A DNA stretch of 64,000 nt, taken from contig OY288241.1 in NCBI GenBank assembly GCA_958450325.1, forward strand, positions 53,206,078 to 53,270,077, written 5' to 3'. Within the stretch, counting starts at the first letter, position 1, and every line of letters begins with the position of its first letter. Of this stretch, positions 34,235 to 46,299 are shown piece after piece. The notes under the pieces are model-generated. The model saw only the letters and a program-made list of their open reading frames with translations, ran no database searches and was not told the origin of the DNA. This stretch comes from Agrostemma githago (lineage: Eukaryota > Streptophyta > Magnoliopsida > Caryophyllales > Caryophyllaceae). Position numbers and translations under genes: made by a program.

Positions 34235-37200
34235 ATGCCTAGGGAGGAGGCGACTTCTTTCTCTTTAATCCAGAGCCGGAAAGGCTTTTTCGAGCCTTTC
34301 GCCAACGGACGATTAACCGGGTTAGGATCTCTCAACCAAGCGCTAGCAATACCCATCAAGAGCAAGCTCAAGGAACCGACTTTGACGAAGCATCTCGAGA
34401 GACGGCCGAAGGGAATTTCATCAATCCCTTTGGAAATTCTAGTCCTAGTTCCCCCTCTACATCTACTTCAACTCCGTCTACACCACCATCTCCCTTACAT
34501 CCAATTATGCCAAAGTTTTCATCTCACTCCACATTTACGGAAGATGTCTTGCCGGGACCGAATACTCTACCGGCCGCTTATGCCGGAAATTTTGTGGCAA
34601 AGACTCAATTCATCCAACTTGTGGAGAGAAATCAATTTAGTGGTTTGCCCACCGAAGACCCGCACCAACACATGGAGACTTTCTCCGATTATTGTGACGC
34701 TATTTCTCAACCCGGGGTTACACAAGATCAAATCCGTTGGGTATTATTTCCATTCTCATTAATTGGAAAAGCGAAGCAATGGGTCAAGAGTCTCGATAGG
34801 GAAACCATGGGCATCGACAGGTGGAAGAAGCTTGCATTGGGCGTTCTACCAAAAATTCTACCCTCCGGAAAAGACTAATTTGCTTAGGGCCTCCATCACC
34901 GGTTTCCAACAACGGGATGAAGAGACCCTTTATGAAGCTTGGGAGAGGTTTAAGTCTTTGGTTAGATCATGCCCCCATCATGGATTCGCACAATGGTTCT
35001 TAGTCCAACAATTTTGGAATGGTCTTTATGAGGACTCAAGATCTATTCTTAATATGGGCTCCAATGGTAGGTTCACCGAGGTCGATGATGACCAAACATG
35101 GGCAAGGATTGAGGAGATGGCGGTTCATAATTCTCAATACTCAAGGCCTAGGAAGGCAAATCGAGGAGGTAGGCACGAGGTTGATGCTATTACTCAATTA
35201 AGCATTGACCTTGGAGCTCAATTGAAGACCCACATGGAGACCATTGACAAGAAGCTCCAAAGCCACCTCAACCAAGTCCAAGGCCCTAGTTCCTCCAACC
35301 AACACTCGATTCAAGAAGTGAATGCTTTGGGATTTGCACCTCCTTTGCCTTATTATGGGATGTGTGATACTTGTGGAATCGTTGGTCATGATCCTATGCA
35401 TTGTCAAGGAAGCGTTGAGCAAGTGAACGCCTTTCAAGCGTTCAAGCAAGGTGCCTCCTATTCTAATCAATACCAAGCTTCCAATCAAGTCCCTCAACAA
35501 CAAGCTCTACAACTTCGTCCCTATGTTCCACCTCCCTTAAGGGACAACAATCAAGGTTACCAAGGTTATCAAGGCAAGCCAAGGCCCTTCAACAATTTCA
35601 AGCAAAATAACCAAGGTACCTTCCACAACAACAATCAAGGGTTCCAAAAGGGAACTTCAATCAAGGTGGTTTCCAAGGAAACCAAAACTTCCAAAGACAA
35701 CAAAACCACAACCAAGGGTATCAAAACCACAACAATGGCAACAATCAAGGCCTTAATCAAGGCAATTCTCATGGGTTCCAAGGGAATCAACAACAACAAG
35801 CAACTCAAGCTAACTGTCAAGAAAGCAAGCCTAGGAGCCGATCTCCTACTCATGACTATGGCATTCCTCTAGCCATCACCGATACTCCGCATAATCCACA
35901 ATCTCCACCTCGAGATTTCAACATTCAAAAATCTATGGTGGATATGCATAAAAACCAAATGGAGATGGCAAGAAACCAACAAGAGTTCTATGCCTTTATT
36001 CAAAGGGATAACATGGCAAGAGATGCTCATACGAAGATGCTTGAGACCCAAATATCTCAACTTGCTTCGGGAACCTCCTCAAGACAAAAGGGGCAACTAC
36101 CTCCTCAAGGTGAAACACCAAAGTTTGAGCATGTAAATGCTATTACCACGAGGAGAGGTACATCTTATGACTCCCCTTCATTCCCTAGTGAGCAAGAACC
36201 AATGCAAGAACCAACAAAGAAAGTTGCATCTCCAATTCAAGGAAGCTCAAGTAAGGAAGATCCAATGAAGGAGCAAGTCTTATGGGAGATCGAAAAACCC
36301 ATTGAAGACAAGCTCCCCCCACTTCAAGCAAAAGAAAAGGGTAAAGGAAAAGTGTCATGTGAGAAGTCCACCGCTATTGAGCAAAGCAAGGTTCAAATCA
36401 AGTTGCCTTTCCCAACAAGGCAAACGAAGACTAAGGTGGATGTCCAATTTGACAAATTCCTAGACATTGTGAAGAAATTGGATGTTAATATCCCATTCAC
36501 CGAGTTACTTACCCAAATCCCGGCATATGGAAGATTCATGCGAGAAATCCTAGCTAGGAAGAGATCCATCGACAAGGAAGAGACTATTGCATTCACAAGG
36601 GTGGTGAGCGAGCTTATTCAAGGTTCCACGCTTCCAAAGTTGAAAGATCCGGGTAGTTTCTCGATCCCATGCACCATAGGCAATTACAAGATCGAGAGAG
36701 CATTATGTGACTTGGGTGCGAGTGTGAGCATCATTCCTTATTCCATTTGTGAGCGATTAGGAATGAAGGAGCTGAAATGTACGTCCATTACACTCCAAAT
36801 GGCCGATAAATCTCTTAACCGACCATTGGGGATGTTAGAGGACGTACCGGTACGAATCGGGAAGTTTTTCATTCCGGTCGACTTCATCGTGCTCGATATG
36901 CCGGAAGATGCCAACATTCCCATTATCCTTGGGCGCCCATTTCTACACACCGCCGGTGCTATGATCGATGTGAAGAACGGTAGGATCACCTTCGAGTTAG
37001 GCGAAGAAAAGCTAGTGTTTGACCTCCAAGGCAACACTTCGCCTACTAACGATGAGTCTTGCAATATGATCCATGCCACGAAAGACATTGATCTAGGGGG
37101 AGAGTCGGGACAAAGCTTGAAGAATTACTCTTATGAACTTGAGGATGATGACTCCGAGATTGAGAAAGATGAGTGCCCATATCATGGGTTTGATGACAAG

Positions 37201-37473
37201 TTGAAAGGCAAGAAGGAAGATGAGCCTCCCTTGGGGCCGCATGAGGACAAGTGGACGTTTGGGTATATCCCGAAGGATCAAAAGTATAAGTTCAAGCCAT
37301 TGAAATTACAAGATCGGGACGCCCCGAGAACGTCGAGACAAGGTCATGGAGAACCTTGGTATTTGGATGCTTATATTACTAGTTTGATTGAAGACTTTGC
37401 TAGGGCCTTCGACTTGTTTCTTCGTGCCCTCGATGGAGATGGAATAGGTTATAGTGTTGTTGAAAAAGATTGA
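34235..37473 (+). pseudogene. Athila gag-protease, frameshifted
   Basis: Starts MPREEATSF. A frame change near 34270 leads into the gag body (FVAKTQFIQLVERNQFSGLP, DYCDAISQPGV), a second near 34850, then FYQKFYPPEKTNLLRASITG. A zinc knuckle CDTCGIVGHDPMHC (35360-35401) and a long Gln/Asn-rich stretch follow, and a third shift near 35650. 35935-37473 is open and carries the protease with ALCDLGASVSIIPYSICERL, the Athila-type active site, and IILGRPFLHTAGAMIDV. It ends at TGA 37471. The three shifts would each have to be passed to make one protein. Confidence 0.88.
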
Positions 37474-40405
37474 AAAATGCACCACCCTTAGTTTGACGGA
37501 GTTTCACAAGAACCGTCTCTTTGTATATATCTCCTTCTCTTGTAATTTCTTTTAGTTTTGTGAACTTCTTGATTATTTGGATTGTTGATGAGCGATGTGA
37601 GGGAGGGACTTTGATGATTGTGTTTTGAGCTTGTTTGGTAGGTGCAAAGTGAAGATAAATTCTAGAGAGGAGTGGTCATTGTTAGAGCTTGGATTGGGTG
37701 AAGAGGAGTCGGTTTTTGAAGCTTGGAACGAGCTTTGGGAGTTATAGAGGGTTAGAAGACTCTTCCCGGCCGAGAAGAGGTCATCCCGACCGGGAAGGAT
37801 TTCATCCCGTTCGGGATGGGTGTGCAAAAAATTGGGTCTACTAGAGTGCCATCCCGACCGGGACGAGGTCTTCCCGACCGGGACCATACATCCCGACCGG
37901 GATGGACCCCTGTTCTTCCTTTGGCCTTTTCTTCGTCGTTTGAACCCACCCTACCACTTTATACCCCCTCCCAACCTCCCTATGTATCCTTGCTCTCATC
38001 ATATGACCCCTACACCTCTTATACACATTTTACCTCATTTTTCTCTTCACTTTACACCGACTTTCACATCAAAACCCACCTCCGTATACCTTTGTGCTCT
38101 AACCATGGAACCGTATCGCGATTGGAGAGGAATAACAATGACGACGACTAGCTACGTGCCGATATTGAATTATGAGACGGTGGAGCGAGTGTGTTGCTAA
38201 CCGCATGGTACGGCAACTATCCTTTCTTTTCCGTCTTTTATAGCTTGTCTTCTTTTGTTAGTTCCCCTTCCCCTTATACACTTTTGTGTCATGGTGGCCC
38301 TCGGGGCCTTGGTATTTGTTGATCCCGACTCTCGATGACGTGACTACATCGAGAGTCATTTCAAAATCCAATTTTTACAAGATTTTCACCCTTTTTGGTA
38401 AAAGTTAGTCGGATTTGAGCGGAATCCGGGATAGGTGACTTGATTACACCTAGTCCTCCCCTCCCATTTTCCTTTTATTTCTTTCTTTTTATTTCTTCCC
38501 CCTTACCATATCTTTTCTTGTCTCGGCCCATGGTGACTTGACTACACCCCGACCGGACACATTCTACCATTTTCTCCACTTTTCTTTTTGATTTTTAGCT
38601 TTATTTTTGTAGTTTCTTTTCTTTTGTGTCTCCATACACTACGGTCGAGCATGAGGACATTGCTCGGTTTAAGTGTGGAGGGAGCGATATTCTATCATAG
38701 TTAGTTTATTTTAGTAGTTTTCTCTAAAAATCCTTAAAAACACTAAAAATTTGAAAAATTTCCATAAAAATCAAAAAGATTTTCTTTTGTGTGTTTTCCT
38801 TTTGTGTCGTTATGTCGAATATTTGTTGTGTTGTGCGTGTTTTGCCTCCCTTTTTCCTTATAGGTTTCTTGAATCACCGATAGCTTTGGAGAGCTTTCAA
38901 GACATCCGGTAACATCTTTTATCCCTTTTTCCCCTTTGTCTCTCGAGGAGTTTGGAGGAGATTGTGATGTGGTGTGCTCGGGTGGAGCTTTGTGCATACT
39001 TGTGGTTGATTTGGTGACTTGTTTGGAAGCTCGAGGTGGTGTTTGTGTTATGTGTTCGTTTTGTTTTATTTTTGTTTTGTTGCTTTTGCTTCTTTTTCTT
39101 TCGTTTTTGTCGAGTCTTTTTTTTGTGATGTGTACTTGTGTCTAGTGTGTAAACGGTTTTCAAAAACCCGGTTTAGAGGCTAGTGTGCAAGTGTCTACTT
39201 TCCCTTTCTAGTAGTATAAATCGAGTCTTGGACTTTAGTCTAGTAGAATGACCCTAAATCAATGATTTCGTTGGTTTCTTACCTTGAGTCCACCTAGCTT
39301 ACTAGGGATTTACTACGGGATTTGCATTTTGACCATTTTGACCACTCACGGTGTGAAAAGGCCTTGGTTGCCGAGTCCCGTCCCCTAGGTGACCATGTTT
39401 GAGATTGTCTGATTAGTCCAAGTTCTCCACCTTTTCGTGGGTTTGAAGGGGGATCACGACTCCCAACTCACCCATTCCCCTACCTCCTACACATATCCAC
39501 AAAATAAGATGCAATTTGTTGAAATATCTTTCTTAGTTGCAAGAAGAAATGCCTACAACCAAAAGGGCGAAGAGAAGAAAAACAAAGAAAGTGAAAGAAA
39601 GAAAAGATTGAAGAAAAAGAAAAGGCACTAAAGGCCAAAAACAAAATACAAAAGATGAAAAAGAAATGGCATAGCAACATACAAAGCGAAAATGCAAAAG
39701 AAAGAAAAATGCCAAAAGAAAATCGTCTCACAAAAACAATCCCCACATCTCGAAAATAAGCCTTTTCCGATCAATACCGTGAAGATCCTACCAAAGGACC
39801 GAGTCCCTAGGAAGGATGATAGCGGTAGTGGTCGGTCTTCCCTCATTTTGCAATCATATCCACCTTTTTACTTGGACTAGTTGGGCGATTTTGGGCATGG
39901 GACGACCCTCTTGGCTCTTTGCTAAAGGGGGCGGGGTCTCACTTACCTACAGTGTCAACTAACACCGTGGTTCATTCCTTTTTCCATCCCGCCGATCGTC
40001 CCGTAGTACGCTCTTAGAAGGTTAGGAGGAACCTAGGTAAGTTATCAACGTTTTTATTGATTTGTCGTCATACTATTAGGGTTTGGTCCATTTTGGTTTG
40101 TATTGCTAGCTTGGGAACGTTGTCACTTGCCTTGAGTCCTAAACCAGTGCCTCTTTCACCGCTTTTTAGAGGGAAGCGATATTTGTTTCTTTTTGAGTGC
40201 AACCTTTTGTTTGTTTGTTTGTATGTTTGTTTATGTGTTTTTGTGTCCGGTTGCATCCACGGTTTTGTCGCAAGACCTCACTTGCCTTGCGGAGAGCACT
40301 TATCCTCTAGGTGTTCTCGCGTGAGTTGAAAGGGCGTAGGGTGCGCTAATACCCGCTCGGCTAGTTTAGTAGTTAGTTTGTGCTTACTCGAGGGCGAGTA
40401 AGGGT
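37474..40405 (+). other. Non-coding region where RT and integrase are expected
   Basis: No pol motif in six frames. 37765-37910 carries four TCCCGACCGGGA-type palindromes like those in the LTR. 39530-39700 is an A/G-rich tract shared with 290-480. The tail from 39240 matches 1-1188. Confidence 0.75.
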
Positions 40406-40420
40406 TAAGTGTGGGGGAGT
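40406..40420 (+). other. Athila-type polypurine tract
   Basis: TAAGTGTGGGGGAGT immediately before the 3' LTR, identical to 1174-1188. Confidence 0.75.
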
Positions 40421-41971
40421 TGATAAGTGTAGTTTGTAGTGCCTAATTTGTCATGTTTTGGTCCCTTTTTCCTTGCGGAATCGCTCCTTGGGAGCGGTTC
40501 ATGGGCTACTTATGCTTCCTCTAGCTCGTTTCAGGTTCCCGAGACCATTCATGAAGAGTTGGAGCGATTCCGATTCAATACATACACTTTTCGGAGCCAA
40601 CGAAGCGGAGAAACGATCACTCGATGCCTTGGATTCGACCCCGAGACCTTGAGACCCGATCCCGAGACCCGAGAGTCGATGAGAATCCCATGTGAAGCAA
40701 GGAGGAACCTTAAAGATCATATTGGAGGCCTACAAGACTCATCCCCGACGGGAAAGAACTCATCCCGTCCGGGATGAGGTGCGCATTTAGCACTGCTTCT
40801 GTTTTGGCTCCGTCCCGGGCGAGACCAATCCGTCCCGGGCGGGACGAGAAAGCTGTAGCCGCATTTGTTTCTTTTCTCCTCCTTCCTTCTTGTAACCCTA
40901 TAAATACTCCTCTCTTGTATTGTTTAAGCACCATACTTTACCCTAGATTGTTTTAGGCCTCTCTTAAGCATTCAAAACCCTAATTAACCTCTTTTAATCT
41001 CTAGTTAATCTTTAGTTAATCTTAGTTTAATCTAGTTTAGATAATCTTGTATTAAGTGGGTTCTTGAAGATTTCTCCAAGCTTGACATCCTTGGAGTTGA
41101 TTTGGGTTCTTGTTTATGCAAGTTTACATCTTTTTATTCATCTTGTTGTTGGTATAATTTCTTATTCCTTGTTCTTTGTTTATTTACTCAAGTTTGAATC
41201 TTTACTTAGTGTTCTTGTTATTGTTCTTATTGTTCATAATGGATGTTTGGTTTTTCATGTTGTTTCCTCTTATTATTGTTGGTTTCTTCTTGATAATGAG
41301 TGAGTAGTCTCCTTGTGGGGTTAGTAGGGGGATTAAGGGTAGATTATGGGTGATTAGGGTTTGATTAGGGGTAAAGGTAACTCTTTTGTTGTTAGTCACA
41401 TAATGGGCACTCTATGTGTTTGTTGATTTGCTTGTGTGAGTAGTAGTGGCCAATGCTCCCCATACTTGTGCTCATCTTCTCATTGTTTGTCTATTTTGTG
41501 GTTGTGTTGAGGTTAGTCTTAGACGCGAGAGCGCGAACTTACCTCGGCATTGGTCTACCTAGCGAGAGCCCGGACCGACTCTAGTAACTAGGGGACGCTT
41601 ACACCCATGATCACCCCAATTACCCTACTACACTTATGAACCCGATCTACCCCACTTTCTTTCATATTTGATTTCATACTCTTAGTTAGTCAACATTTTT
41701 CTAGCTCATTGTTTATTTGGTATTTAGTTATTTCATTTAGCCTTGTTATAGCTAGTTTGTTATTAGTCCAGTCCTCACCTCCTCTCCCATCATAAATTGT
41801 CAATTATCGTTCTCTTTGTGTTTGTTTGTGACTTAGTCTTGTTTGTGAGTGGACCTAGCCTAGACACCTTCTACCGTCTCCGTGGATATCGACCCTACTT
41901 GCCCTAGCTACCCACTAGGAATAGTCGGTTATATATTTGATTGGTAGGACCCACGGCAAATCCCACCATCA
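40421..41971 (+). mobile_element. Athila-type 3' LTR
   Basis: 1551 bp, nearly identical to the 5' LTR apart from lost repeat units near 40640 and 40830 and scattered changes. TATA box at 40900. Confidence 0.93.
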
Positions 41972-42833
41972 ACGATCATTTCCCACACGGAGTTTGAGTA
42001 TCCTGATCCAAAGCTACATGAAGATTTATATGAGCTAATGAAATATTCATGTGGAGAGGTTTGTGCAACAGAACATCCGGATAAAGCGATGAATATATGG
42101 ACCTCATTTTTCGAACCCATGCTTGGTGGATCCTCTTGGGGTTAGGAGAAGGATGATTCATTGCTTGCTCCGAGAATTAAGAACGAGACTGCTAAAAGTG
42201 ACGACCTTGATAATGGGGATAGTAATGAAACTCATACACACTCCAACACTTCCAGGAATGGAGATGAATGTAGTCCTGAACAATCTAATTATGACAATCA
42301 TTCTAAAGAAGATGGGTGTCCAGAAGACAGTATTAGGACTCAAACTAATGATATGTGACATGGTTGATCGAACATCTATCCTCGGGAAACCAAATTATTG
42401 TTATAACGGAAGAGAAAGACAAACAAATAAGAACGTAAAATCGAGAGACAGACAGATTTACGTGATTCACTAACAACCTGTTAGCTATAGTCACGGGCAG
42501 AAGGAGGGGATAATTTTATTAATTTGAGGAGAGGTTACAGATTTCAGACTGATATCATAATTCTTAGGGTAAGGGTATGAGAGTTTATATAATACTCTCA
42601 ACCTAAACAGAAACCCCAAATTGATTAGGAAACCCTATACAATAGGAAATCCTAGGTCAGATACTCATATATTGATTAGGAAACTCTAATCAATAAGATA
42701 TTAATTAGGAAACTTTCCTAATTAAACAGATTCTGGTCGGAAACCAATTCGAGATCCAAAAGGACAATTACAAGGCACTTATTTCCTAACAATCTCCACC
42801 TTGACTTGAATTGCCTCACAATCAGATCAGACA

Positions 42834-42965
42834 GATGCACTCTAGCGAATGCCAGATCAGATTACCATATGCACTCCAAAGAATGCTAGACCAGATGCAT
42901 CAGAAATCTCCTCGATCAGACAGATGTACCAGATGCACTCCAACGAATGCCAGATGTACCAGAAA
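42834..42965 (-). repeat. Tandem repeats before the PPT, copy 1
   Basis: Repeated CAGATGYACYMCARMGAATG words over about 130 bp; the matching region of copy 2 (58012-58120) holds two 59-bp units. Confidence 0.65.
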
Positions 42966-43014
42966 TAAAACTCCCCTCCCCCTCCTGCCTCAGAAATTGC
43001 CCAACAAGGGGCAA

Positions 43015-43530
43015 TCAGATACTTCCAGAATTTAGCAAGTCCAAACCATGTTGGAACTTGCTATTCGGAACCAGTTCAGACAGACCCACCCCATCTTCAT
43101 TACCGTACTTGTTCGGAAACTTGATTGACCGCTCACGTGCCAAACTTTGCTGCTTCTGAACTGCTAATGAAGAAACTGATGGTTCATATTCATATTCATA
43201 TTCAGATTTGGATTCCGATTCGGACTGTAGTGGTTGATCTTCAGACTTTGCTTCACTCTCATCAAGAGTTATTCGCTGCTCTACCTGTTTATCAGTACTA
43301 CCACTACTACTTCTATCTTCCTCTGATTTCAATAATGATATCATCAGACAGGCTGTACTCTCCTGCAGAATGGCCATCTCAGCGGTGACTGCTGTGTCGC
43401 CTTTCTCTACGAATGGCATCCACCGTCTCTGTTGTTTTAACAATGCCCGCATATTGATCTGCCACAGACTAAGACTATTCCTCCCATCAAAACTCTCAAT
43501 TTTATCGCTTATCCCAGACATCTTTCTCAC
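43015..43530 (-). CDS. Fused gag N-terminus / pol-linker ORF of the copia derivative
   Basis: 171 open codons. The start matches copia gag N-termini (IESFDGRNSLSLWQINMRAL); the second half is acidic and Ser/Glu/Tyr-rich (SESESKSEYEYEYEP) and ends like the linker between integrase and RT (ARERSIKFPNKYG). An internal deletion has joined two distant parts of the polyprotein in frame. No catalytic motif; whether it is made is unknown. Confidence 0.6.
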   Translation of the reverse strand: MRKMSGISDKIESFDGRNSLSLWQINMRALLKQQRRWMPFVEKGDTAVTAEMAILQESTACLMISLLKSEEDRSSSGSTDKQVEQRITLDESEAKSEDQPLQSESESKSEYEYEYEPSVSSLAVQKQQSLARERSIKFPNKYGNEDGVGLSELVPNSKFQHGLDLLNSGSI

Positions 43531-43956
43531 AGATCAAATTAACCTGAAGCTCTGATACCAGTTTGTTATAACGGAAGAGAAAGACAAACAAATAAGAACG
43601 TAAAATCGAGAGACAGACAGATTTACATGGTTCACTAACAACCCGTTAGCTACAGCCACGGGCAGAATGAGGAGATAGTTTTATTAATTTGAGGAGAGGT
43701 TACAGATTTCAGACTGATATCATAATTCTTAGGGTAAGGGTATGAGAGTTTATATAATACTCTCAACCTAAACAGAAACCCTAAATAGATTAGGAAATCC
43801 TATACAATAGGAAATCCTAGATCAAATACTCATATATTGATTAGGAAACTCTAATCAATCAGATATTAATTAGGAAACTTTCCTAATTAAACAGATTCAG
43901 GTCGGAAACCAATTCGAGATCCAAAAGGACAATTGCAAGGCACTTATTTCCTATCA

Positions 43957-44996
43957 CTTATAATGAATGGTGACCACTTCTAATGTGTCACCTTCTCCTA
44001 GAGTTGATCGAGTAACTTCATGAAGATGCAATGATAACACATCAGGTTTGTTTAATAGGTTCTTTCGGCTAAGGACAGTATGAAGTAAATTTTCGAATGT
44101 GCATGAGAAGATTAGCAACAGAAAGTCTAATAGATGTTAGAATTGATTACTAGGAGATTCGAATCGAGTCAATTCCCATCGAGGAGAATGAAACGGTTTT
44201 ATCTCAGTTTTTCTATCTCTTAGAAATGCAAAAGGTCTTCGTCCTATATCGAGTATATGATGTGTATTTTAAAAATAGGTAAATGAGGGGAAAATATGGG
44301 AGGAAATTCACACTATACGCACAATAATCAGGTACAAGACCGCTCCACATGCGTCGTTATGCATGGATGAACTCGAGTCTTTAATTTGTAGAAGTTCACG
44401 GATATCGAGCTACCCCTCTCATCTACGGAAGTTGTCGTTGTTGACCTTGGAGAAAGTAGTGAAAAGCTTCACTTTCTATCTCTATTATTGGTGTTAAGTA
44501 GAGACTTCATCTGACTGTTTTGCATGGATTATTGATTGTGTTTCTTAAGAACTTGGTATATCGTAAATTGATATTCGATTATTGTGTTTTTTTCTTCATA
44601 ATTTGTGTATTGTGACGCTTGCTTTGTTGATCGTGTGTGATGAAAATGAAGTAATCTCGATTTTTGTATTTGATATCTTGGTCGAATTTCATTTTTTGTA
44701 CATTTAACACAACATTATTTTTTATCCAATAACCACATATCAGAACATACCCGTGAAATTCATGGGTTTGAACCCTTTAAACCTATTAATCAAATTTGAG
44801 AAGCCAAATTTTTTATGAAGGTATAAATTAAAACCAGCAAAAAAAATTGAGAAAAAAATTGTTAGACTAACTTTATAAATTATTTGAAACATCAAACATT
44901 AATCAGTTACTTCTTCTTTCTCGATCATTTGTCATCTTTTATATTATTGTGAGAGTATGTCTCACATGATAATTTGTACAATTTTTTAAAGAATAA
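43957..44996. other. Helitron-candidate 3' interior
   Basis: No gene recognised; AT-rich. It leads into the terminal hairpin. Confidence 0.45.
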
Positions 44997-45025
44997 CCGC
45001 GCAATTTGCGCGGGATCAAAACTAG
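44997..45025 (+). other. Helitron 3' terminus
   Basis: Perfect stem CCGCGCAA...TTGCGCGG, then GATCAAAACTAG and T. Hairpin plus CTRR at an A|T site is the defining Helitron 3' end. Confidence 0.8.
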
Positions 45026-45812
45026 TTACAGTATAAAAAGCAAAGCAACATGCGTTAGAAATAAAAGTGATGATAGATAGCCTAATTGATGCTCCCCTTT
45101 ACTTTTGTTCATCGTCAATTTACCACGATTTTACCGTGTCATGCTTAAATAAATTATTCATTGCATTGTCATCAATTTACGAGGATTTATTATAAAAAGA
45201 ATAAAGAAAATAATAGCGTAGTCGAAAATTTGAAAAAGCCTCGACTCAATTGCAGTGGCGAATCAAGGAATTTCGAGATGGGGGTGATAAAAAAATTACT
45301 ATAACGTAAAAAATAACACACAAATAATTGAGTTCAGTTTAGTTCCGATTAGTGCAGTTCAGTTCTTCAATTCAATTCAGTCAGATCAATCAGTTTCGAT
45401 CAGCTCAGTACTTCAATTCAGTTTATATCCATTCAGTTTAGTTTAATAGTTCAAATCACTTAAATAGAGTTCGTCTTAACTGACTAAACTAACTCCAAAA
45501 AGTAACTAAGTGTAACAAAAAACTAAAAAACTAACTGTAATAAAAAAAAATCAAAGTATTCTCGACTAAAATAAAAGTGTCAATACTAATACATTATCAA
45601 ATTAATTTCTCAATTTCAGGTAATCACATATATTATACTAATACATTATTAGAAAAAAAAAAGAATATAATATAAAATAATATAATATAATATAATATAA
45701 TGACTACCGTGGTTTTCAAAAAAAATAATATCAGTATGTCCAGCATCCCAAATGTTCATATTTTCAATTTTTTACAATTATTAATTTTTCATTTGTCCAT
45801 TTTTCCTAATTC

Positions 45813-46290
45813 CCTACACAAGTACACTTCTCATAGGTTAAATAAAATAAAAAACATCTCGAATTCTCGAGTTAATTTCCTACACAAGTACACATTTCAA
45901 ATGTTCAATAAAATCAAAAACATCTCTAATTCTCGAGTTTTTTTTGTAAAGTAGTGTTTCAAAAACAAATATATCGAAATAGAGTTTGTGTCAAAAGAAT
46001 TATTAAAAATGGGTCCATGTAGCATCGGGTATGAGTAAGTTGTGGTTCGGTTTGGAAACCGCTATTTCACATAAGTGGAGAAACTAGCAACCCGGTACCT
46101 TCATAAAAAATTAGGAGGAAAAAGAGTTCAGAATTAGAAAAAACATCTCTAATTCTCTAGTTTTTTTTATAAAGAGTGTTTCAAAAACAAATATATCGAA
46201 ATAGAGTTTGTGTCAAAAGAATTATTAAAAATGGGTCCATGTAGGATCGGGTATGAGTAAGTTGTGGTTCGGTTTGGAAATCGCTATTTC
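45813..46290 (+). repeat. Local direct duplications
   Basis: A 66-bp unit starting CCTACACAAGTACAC is repeated at 45813 and 45879. A 153-bp unit (AAACATCTCTAATTCTC ... GCTATTTC) is repeated at 45915-46069 and 46138-46290 with few differences, separated by about 70 bp. Confidence 0.85.
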
Positions 46291-46299
46291 GGGTTCAAG

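Larger units (their letters stand above)
32412..41971 (+). mobile_element. Athila-type retrotransposon without RT/integrase, 9.56 kb
   Basis: LTRs 32412-34006 and 40421-41971 (TGATAAGTG...CCATCA) are flanked by a perfect 5-bp duplication ACGAT (32407-32411, 41972-41976). The PBS and gag-protease are Athila-like. The 2.95 kb between protease and 3' LTR has no reverse transcriptase, RNase H or integrase. It is a non-autonomous derivative that must have been mobilised by a related complete element. Confidence 0.93.
32321..42358 (+). pseudogene. SIN3-like co-repressor exon fragment, split by the Athila-type element
   Basis: 32332-32406 encodes EVKEISEQKCKEDDSLLAIA and AGNR; 41972 onwards continues in the same frame with EFEYPDPKLHEDLYELMKYS, CGEVCATEHPDK and IWTSFFEPMLGG. 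This matches a conserved segment of plant SIN3-like proteins, scaffolds of histone deacetylase complexes. The 9.56-kb retrotransposon lies inside the exon with its TSD ACGAT. A TGA just after the acceptor (32323-32325) and TAG at 42143 break the frame; downstream, acidic Asn/Asp/Ser-rich sequence continues to 42358. The PAH repeats and other exons are absent, so it is a fragment. Confidence 0.75.
42399..43956 (-). mobile_element. Short copia derivative, copy 1 (1.56 kb)
   Basis: Two roughly 393-bp LTRs (42399-42791, 43564-43956) begin TGTTATAACGGAAGAG and end in CTAACA/CTATCA. On the minus strand the initiator-methionine PBS TGGTATCAGAGC lies beside the LTR at 43564 and the tract AAGGTGGAGAT beside the other. 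Flanks ATTAT and CTTAT match at four of five bases. Most of gag and all protease, integrase and RT are deleted. Same family as 57645-59889. Confidence 0.88.
5084..45025 (+). mobile_element. Candidate Helitron carrying gene fragments, invaded by other elements
   Basis: The left end TCTTTTATATATTAAAGC follows an A, as Helitron 5' ends (TC, AT-rich) do. The right end has a 17-base hairpin CCGCGCAATTTGCGCGG (44997-45013), a 12-base tail ending CTAG, and is followed by T: the classic Helitron 3' structure at an A|T insertion site. Removing the CACTA, Athila, copia-derived and MITE insertions leaves roughly 5 kb. That remainder holds pieces resembling RBOH and SIN3-like exons, all on the plus strand, as expected of gene capture. 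No Rep/helicase is seen, so it would be non-autonomous. The pairing of the two ends is inference; the 3' end alone is well supported. Confidence 0.5.
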
